Part shown: positions 57,580-64,000 of the stretch, one piece after another
Numbering within the stretch: the stretch's first letter is position 1
How the letters are laid out: each line of letters opens with the position of its first letter
Origin: Corynespora cassiicola
Lineage: Eukaryota > Ascomycota > Dothideomycetes > Pleosporales > Corynesporascaceae
Assembly: GCA_022059125.1 (NCBI GenBank)
Contig: JAEUWY010000012.1
Span: 1,426,001-1,490,000, forward strand
Direction of reading: 5' to 3'
DNA length: 64,000 nt
Made by a program: the position numbers and the translations under genes
Notes under the pieces: generated by a model
The model's input: the letters and a program-made list of their open reading frames with translations, nothing else
Databases searched by the model: none
What the model was told of the DNA's origin: nothing

Positions 57580-58532
57580 ATGGCAAATCCACCGAAATCA
57601 TCCCAGTTCAACTGGGAAATGTATCGATATACACCTTCGCTGATCGGGGCAATCATTGCGCTCGTTGTCTTCTTCATCATGACCCTATTGCACATTTGGC
57701 AATGGGTAAAGATAAGAAAGCACCTCGTCATCTACGTAGTAGTGGGTGGCCTGTGTATGTATAAAGCTTGAATCTGATCGGGCAGTGCTCATACAATTGT
57801 AGGTGAAGTAGGGGGCTTCGGCGCACGTATCGGTTCGCATTACGACAATGCTGCTTGGGCCCCATTCATAGTTCAGGGGACGCTGCTGCTGATTGGCCCG
57901 CTCTTCTTCGCCGCCGCTATCTACATGATGCTTGGGAGGACTATATGGCTTGCTGGAGGAGAAGATGTCTCCTTCATCAAACCCAAGTGGTACACGCGCA
58001 TCTTTGTGGGGGCGGACATCACCACGCTGATCATCCAAGGCACTGGTAGGAGGCCCTACCACACAGAGATTCAATCAACTAATCCGGACCAGGCGCATCC
58101 CTGATGGGGACTATGAAACTTGATGTTGTCTTAGCGGGAGACAAGCTAGTCGTTGCTGGTCTCGCCTTACAAGTTGCAACATTCGTGGCTTTCCTCGTCG
58201 CATCGGTTGATTTCCACATTCGTATGGAGCGCAAAGCAATGCAAGTGCCAACGGAGGGTTCAGCAAGATATTGGAAAAAGATGTTATGGATTCTCTACAG
58301 CGTCAGCGCTCTCGTCCTCTTCCGATGTATATTTCGCCTCATTGAGTACGCCATGGGTAATGAGTCGTACTTGATGGCTCATGAGTGGACGCTGTATGCT
58401 TTCGACGCAGTCCCGATGTTCCTGGTGCTCGTACTACTGTTGGTGTTGCAACCTTCAAAGTATGTGCCTGCAGAAAATCGGAAACTGAACGACTCGAGCA
58501 ATGCGGAGTTGGCAGTAGTGGAGTCTCAATGA
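57580..58532 (+). CDS. RTA1-like seven-helix membrane protein
   Basis: Three exons: 57580-57754, 57803-58045 and 58093-58532, with introns of 48 and 47 nt; 285 aa. Seven hydrophobic segments and the family motifs identify an RTA1/RSB1-type protein. They include YRYTPSLIGAIIALVVF and LLHIWQWVK at the start, GGFGARIGSHYDNAAWAPFIVQGTLLLIGPLFFAAAIYMMLGR in the middle, GADITTLIIQGTGASLMG, and FRLIEYAMGNESYLMAHEWTLYAFDAVPMFL near the end. Fungal members are linked to export of long-chain bases or resistance to toxic compounds, but the mechanism is unclear. The second-exon donor was set at GTATGT because the alternative puts a stop in frame. The next gene on the same strand is a Zn2Cys6 regulator 367 bp downstream, a common regulator-plus-exporter arrangement. 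Confidence 0.9.
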
Positions 58533-58899
58533 TGGGAGGCCGTCTTCGATGTGGTGGGCGCCTTTCATGGACGCCTTCGCAAGCATTCCCCTTTTGGTTT
58601 TAGTGAGAAATCCGTCCGATACCAAGACTTCTCAAGAGTCGGTAGTTGTTCTTCGAGAATTCTGTCTACTTCTTTAGTATCTGGAGGCTTCCTCTCACAA
58701 GGCCACCTTAGTCATGACGCAACCAAGTGAACGACGTGATTTGATTGGTGCCTAGCGCATATTCCTTCGAACCTCATTCTTTGGCACCTGCTTCCTTCAG
58801 CTGTGCCCCCCGACCCTTCGTCATAAATCCGATCGTGAATGAGCTAAGTCAAGAAAACGCCGCCTAAGTTACTTCCACGATCGCCTGACAGCTTACGCA
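58533..58899. promoter_or_regulatory. Intergenic promoter region of the second Zn2Cys6 regulator
   Basis: A 367-bp stretch holding the RTA1-like 3' end and the promoter of the following gene; no gene seen. Confidence 0.5.
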
Positions 58900-60625
58900 A
58901 TGACGCGTCGAAGCGCGGGCTTCGTGACCAAGCGAGCTCACACAAAATCCCGAGCTGGTTGCACTACCTGCAAGCGAAAGAAAGTCAAGGTAGAGTTACG
59001 CTACTCCCTACAGGAGCCATTGGTACTGATGGAACCAGTGCGATGAAAGCCTACCCAAGTGTGGTTATTGTGCGCTCCGCAAATTGGAATGCATATACCC
59101 CAGAGTTCAATCGTCTTCACCAGCGTCTGCAGGCGCAGTTGTATCGCGCACTCACTCTATCCAAATCGACGTGGAGGTCGATTATGGACATGACCCCAGA
59201 TACAATGATTCATGTGTTGAAATTCCGCCATGGATTACGCCCGCGACATTTGCCTCCGGTGGAAAGCTAGCGGCGGTCGATCTTCAGTATTTGCATGAAT
59301 ATAAAACAAGCACCTGGCGTTCTCTCACGGTGCAACATGACGGTGCAGTATTGAATGTGTTCCAGAACTGGGTGCCTCGAGAAGCCATATCAAGAGATTA
59401 CCGTAAGTTGACTTTTCATGTGTAGTGAGGAGCTTATAGCTAGTTGAGAGAGCCCTGAGGAGATTGGCCAATTCTGACAGGTCGCCTAGTTTTGTATGCT
59501 ATACTGAGCATCTCGGCATCTCACAGCAATCTCTACCTACGAACCGATCAAACTCAAAAGCAAGTACTCAAGTATCGCGAAAAGGCCTTTGCTTGCTACA
59601 ACAATGCACTGAAAAACATTACCTCGGAAAACTATGAATCTCTGCTCGTTACTGCTCTTTTCATGTCTGGAATGGCTGTACCACCGGAGCTGCCATGTGA
59701 TGACAACGCCATTCTTACGTGGATTTCAAGCCTTTTGACAATGATGCAGGGCTTGCGCATCATGGCAGGATTGAAATGGGCCACGGGTATCGAAAATTTG
59801 GCCGTGTTTCCTATTTTCCGCAGAGAACTTCGCACACTGCCCCCACCACCTGTTATACATCTACCTCCGGACCCATGTTTATTCCAAGACCATGGCCCTT
59901 TTGGCCACACACCTGAGCACCCTAATCCACCCGGCACATACGAGAGAAATTCTTCTCCTCGCATCGAACTAGGAACGGACATGTCCAATCTCCCTTTTCG
60001 ACCGTTGGAGCTAATGTCTGCTGGCTCAAGCCCTCACAGCCCACCGTCCTGGAAGAAATCCGCCTCCTGGCAGCTGCCATCTCCCGCCTTCCTTCCACCG
60101 TCTCTTCTGGCGCTCCTGAAATCGCTCGTAAATCTATCCAGCACCGGCCCAATAGATCTCCATCGCAACGCGCTCGTCCCCGTCCTCCACGCGCTTTCTC
60201 CCATCTTCCTTTCGCTCTACTACTATCATCTTGACGACGACTTTTACACCCGCGTTCAAGTCTTCCCAACCTTTCTCATGCCCGAGTTCCTGGCACTGGT
60301 GCGGAATCGCGAGCCTCGAGCCTTGGGGATAGCAGCGTGGTGGTTTTCCTTCATGCAACTCATGCCCAATGCCTGGTGGTTGGAGGGGATCATCCCGAGG
60401 GTGTTGCAGGCGATTAGCAACGAGGTGATGAGATGCAACGATGGATCCCTAATGGATTCTGTGGCCGGAGCATTCAAGATTGCGAAAACTGCTAGAACTT
60501 GTGGTAAAGAGGTGGGTGCAAGGGTTGTCTTTGAAGGATGGGACGGTGTGAACTGGGATGATGGCCCCAAAAGAGAGGAACAGATGAGATTCGAGGAGTT
60601 GGTGGATTTGGACACTGCGTGTTAG
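58900..60625 (+). CDS. Zn2Cys6 transcription factor
   Basis: Three exons: 58900-58989, 59039-59402 and 59481-60625, with introns of 49 and 78 nt; 532 aa. The N-terminal zinc cluster reads AGCTTCKRKKVK then, after the first intron, CDESLPKCGYCALRKLEC, giving CX2CX6CX6CX2CX6C. The intron falls exactly before the third cysteine. A basic stretch precedes it (RRSAGFVTKRAHTKSR). Residues from about 125 onward carry the loose ISASHSNLYL and KAFACYNNALKNI helices seen in fungal Zn2Cys6 proteins of the DUF3468/fungal_trans_2 type (sterol-uptake-control-like). It acts in the nucleus; its targets are unknown. It follows the RTA1-like gene on the same strand and converges on the GNAT gene with 138 bp between stop codons. 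Confidence 0.88.
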
Positions 60626-60763
60626 GTCTTTAGGGTTTGGTGATTCTTGTGGGGCGATTTTTTTTGTGATGTTTTCATCTTGTGGGACGTTTACACCGCA
60701 TACTTTTTTTCAGGAGTTGATGGGATTTTTGCCTACAAACACCCAATCTATATTTGATTATGG

Positions 60764-61521
60764 TTATTTTGTTGCGCCGCCTTCCGCAGGTTGTGGATCT
60801 CTTAGCATGCAATACAACGTTATCGTTCCGTTCTCCCCATCCCCATCCTGGCAAGGCATTTCTCTCACCAGATTGAATCCGAATTTTTCGTAAATCGCCA
60901 CGTTCGGGTCCATCCTACTGCTCTCCAAATAGCAAGGCACTCCTTCCTTATCAGCTTGTCTCAGGACCTCCTCCATCAACGCCCTGCCTACTCCTTTCCC
61001 CTGTGATTCCGGTAGCACGGTCACGATGTTGCAAAAGTAGTAACCCTTGTCGCTGGTCCATAGTTCCTTTTGAGCCTCCGCTTGCCGTTCTTTCCATACC
61101 CAGTATCGCTTCGTGGAGAGCCCTCCTCGTCCGTACCAGAGGTTCATCCGGATCTGCTGGAGCCAGAGCCACCAGTATGACATATACACAGACCAGGATT
61201 CGGGCTCTGAGGGTGGGTGGGGCGGCATCCACATGGCGCAGCCGAGAATCTTGGAGGGGTTCGAGGCATCACGGGCGACGTAGAAAAGACCGTGTTGGAT
61301 GCCCCATCGGCAACGAAGTGTCAAGGAGACGCGATTCCGAGTCAGTGATACCTATCAATGATCAATGGGCGCTTGCCGCAAAGGACGTGGTTTGAGGTGC
61401 GCACTTTGGAACGGTCGGGGTAAACCCAATTATTGTATGGGTCGTTCGCGAATGCCTGCTGGATGGTATCAATCGCGCCATCAATGTCGGCCTCAGCCAT
61501 GCGGGAGACCTGAATGGGCAT
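60764..61521 (-). CDS. GNAT-family N-acetyltransferase
   Basis: Two exons: 61405-61521 and 60764-61351, separated by a 53-nt intron; 234 aa. The acetyl-CoA-binding motif A is clear: NIVTVLPESQGKGVGRALMEEVLRQA near residues 145-175, with the QxxGxG signature. It is followed by VPCYLESSRMDPNVAIYEKFGF, motif B. The first exon encodes an N-terminal helix with VSRMAEADIDGAIDTIQQAF, typical of fungal GNAT proteins. The substrate is unknown; it could be an amine, amino acid or small toxic compound. The second in-frame methionine (MAEAD) could also initiate. It converges on the Zn2Cys6 gene and is divergent from the kinase gene. Confidence 0.88.
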
Positions 61522-62032
61522 CTTAAGGAGCTTGTGTCGCTTCCAAGTTCTTGGATTAGGGGATTGTGTGAGGTTTAAGTTGGATCAAAACTGCGACGGG
61601 GAGAAAAAGAAACTCGGGCTAGGTGGTGGAGCAACATGCAGCGGGCACGAGCCATTCTTATTGAGAGCAAACATGTCTGGCGGCGCATGCAATTGTAGTT
61701 CAGGAACAGTATGGGCCTACCGATGATAGGCGATATCTCGGGAAGGTCGATGCGATGCGATGCGGAGGTCCACGTGATCCGAGCAGACACGGCACGGATG
61801 CTAACGCGGTACGGCAGTTCTAAGCGGACAGTCCCCAGGCCTTGGATACGATAGCTTCAGTTCCCTCTTCTGCCTGCTCGCTCAGCCTGTTCCTCGAGAA
61901 TGCTACTCCACTTTTCTCCGGGCGGAGATTTAGTTTTTTTGTCGCTGTGCGCTTTATCAGATCTGTCGTCACCCCTTCCTAATTCGGATGGAACCGCGCT
62001 GGGAGCTGATATCCCTGTAACCGCCGCCGGCC
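61522..62032. promoter_or_regulatory. Divergent promoter region of the GNAT and kinase genes
   Basis: A 511-bp stretch between divergent start codons; it must contain both promoters. No gene seen. Confidence 0.5.
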
Positions 62033-64000
62033 ATGCCTCCATATCCCCCGCACCCTCGCCATATGCTGCGTCGCTCGAGGTCAGATAGTGTTATTGAGAA
62101 TGATGGTGTTTTAGAAACAGTCACAGACTCGAAGTGGTCTCTCATCTTACATCTCATAGACAGGCAAGATGCTCATGACGCCTTCGTCGAGCATGGCATA
62201 ACGGATCTTTGGCTTCCACTGCCCAAACAGAACCTCCGGCGCCTCCTGAACGACCCTACGGCAGAGAAACGGTTCTTTTCCCAACAAGAGAGGTTTTACC
62301 ATGATACTTGGCCGGATATTGAGGACGGACCAACTCCACACCTTTCCTTCGAGGATGGCGAAGAGATGGTCGCTACCCACTCGATACTGGGAGAAGGAGG
62401 ACATGGAATAGTCGAGCAGGTTGTACTCCCAACCGCCCCGCAGCATATAGTATGCGTGCGAAAGAGGATCGCAAGGCCGCGGCAACTCCGGGCGCATAAA
62501 CAAATGATGGCGGCTTTCGCGCGCGAGGTACATGTCATGCGACAAGTGGAACACCACCACTGCGTTCGGTTCTTGGGTAGCTACACTGATCTGGACTCTT
62601 TGGCGATCCTCCTAACACCGGTGGCGGAGATGGATTTGGCTGCCTTTCTCGATCTGGAAACAATCGGTGATACACAGCGGAGCATTCTCCGTCGGGGGAT
62701 CAATTGTCTTTGCACAGCGTTAAACTATCTTCATCAAAAGAAGATCCGGTAAGTTGTTTCTGAAATCATTTCCTATGACATCTACGGTTGTATCTTCTAC
62801 CGTAGATGGAGTCTACGAATCTCGTTTGTGCTTTGACCTGGAGTAAGCCCATTCTCGGAGGAATAGACAGTTGATCCCCACAGACATGAGGACCTCAAGC
62901 CGGCCAACGTGTTGATCCAGGATGGTAATATTCTGTTGACGGATTTCGGCTTCAGGTGAGAACTACTGGATAATCTCAAGGAAATTCTACTCACGCTTTC
63001 CAGCCTCGACTTTTCTGATGATTCCATCTCCACGACGACAGGAGTCCCCTCGGCTTGGTCGGCTAGATACTCCGCTCCAGAGATAATGGATTACGAGGCT
63101 CGAAACAGGGCCACCGATGTATGGAGCCTCGGCTGCATACTTATTGAGATGCTCTCACGACTCTACGGCTATCGTCTTTCTGAACTCAAGCTATTCTGGA
63201 AGTTGACAGGATATGGCCACGGTAGCTATTCACACAACGAGGAAGCTACGACTAAATGGCACGCGAAACTACTCGCAGAGATTGGAACAAACTCCAAGGA
63301 CAAAGCGCTCTGTTTCCTCACATCCCACATGCTGTATTCGGATCGACTCCTGCGCCCGTCAACCCAGCAAGTCGTCGATCGACTTGTAGACCTCGACCTC
63401 TTTTTCCCCTTTGATATTCCATCCATGTGCCGTTTCTGCCGGGAGGAGACCAGATCATCCAATCTAGAAGTATTACGATTCTCGCGATCTTTCTGGGCCA
63501 CAGAGTATTGGTGGACGCAGGGCTATTTCTACCCCGGCATCTCCGACGACTTCACCTTCATACTCGCCGACTTGGACTGCAAGATCATAGCCTTCAAGCA
63601 CGATTTCCCCACGCCAGGAAGCGAGATCAGCGCCTTCTCACACTACTTCGAGGAACCCCTGGCCATCGAAATGAAATGTCGATATCTGCTATCGGCAGCC
63701 TCGAGGACCGGCTCCACCAAGGAATTCTGGAACGCGCACCGAGGCCAGAAAACGCGCTCCCACCACAAGGGCGTCAAGCACGCCCTTCTCAGCACCGATA
63801 TTGTTTCCCTGAAGCACGTCGTGTTCACGCGGTTGTATTGCAATATCCTTCTCCCATCGGAGAATCCAGAGGTGCTCACCTTCCAGACGCGGTTGATTCA
63901 GATTTCGCTTCTTCCAGTGTGCTTTCCGCGGTCCAAGTCGTATGGAGCCTTTTTCTTCATGGTTTCGTTTTCTAAGAAAGAGTTGGTCTCCGAGACGGAA
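62033..64000 (+). CDS. Non-RD protein kinase with extra C-terminal region (3' end outside window)
   Basis: Three exons visible: 62033-62748, 62884-62955 and 63004 to the window end, with introns of 135 and 48 nt; the frame remains open for 595 residues and continues beyond. The kinase domain spans about residues 110-400. It shows a glycine loop LGEGGHGIV (119-127), a possible ATP-site lysine in CVRKRI (144), HEDLKPANVL (240-249), TDFGFS (258-263), and SAPEI with DVWSLGCILIEML. The catalytic loop is HED rather than HRD, while the Asp, Lys and Asn are kept, so it is a non-RD kinase that may still be active. After it comes an unrecognised region with CRFCREE and many aromatic residues (about 445-595). 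The N-terminal 110 residues are also unassigned. Similar kinases are numerous in filamentous ascomycetes, and their roles are mostly unknown. Confidence 0.82.

Overview
The window is nuclear DNA from a filamentous ascomycete (Pezizomycotina). The evidence is split genes with short GT..AG introns (mostly 45-90 nt, many with a CTAAC-like branch site), two Zn2Cys6 regulators with introns inside the zinc cluster, an RTA1-like membrane protein, a HAM1-like protein, a DUF7730-type protein, and strictly eukaryotic housekeeping genes (SEC61 alpha, MIC10, URB2, LAS1, SWD2, OAC1). The class is not resolved. I saw no transposon, tRNA, rRNA or CRISPR. I rebuilt exon structures by hand, so splice sites are predictions; in every complete gene the joined exons give an intact frame.

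Left part (1-17 kb): the end of a short-chain dehydrogenase (+), a HAM1-like gene (-), an SRR1-like gene (-), a DUF7730-type gene (-), a Zn2Cys6 regulator (+) converging on a VOC/glyoxalase-fold gene (-) with only 24 nt between stop codons, then MIC10 (-, three small exons) sharing a 263-bp promoter with URB2 (+).

Middle part (17-44 kb): an NCS1/Fur-type permease (+), a long actin-binding-type scaffold with an N-terminal ADF-H and C-terminal PH-like domain (-), OHCU decarboxylase of urate breakdown (+), an SPNF-repeat protein of unknown function (-), OAC1 (-) divergent from SWD2 (+), LAS1 (-), and a disordered acidic protein (-).

Right part (44-64 kb): 44052-54909 is a 10.9-kb stretch with no supportable gene, GC-rich and full of simple repeats at its left end. 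Then come SEC61 (-), an RTA1-like gene (+), a second Zn2Cys6 regulator (+), a GNAT acetyltransferase (-), and a non-RD protein kinase (+) that runs off the right edge.

Themes: ribosome production (URB2, LAS1), organelle and secretory membranes (MIC10, OAC1, SEC61), purine/pyrimidine handling (permease and OHCU decarboxylase), and two small regulator-plus-enzyme or regulator-plus-transporter neighbourhoods (8.3-11.1 kb and 57.6-61.5 kb) that look accessory. Several genes begin with very short first exons (10-18 nt).
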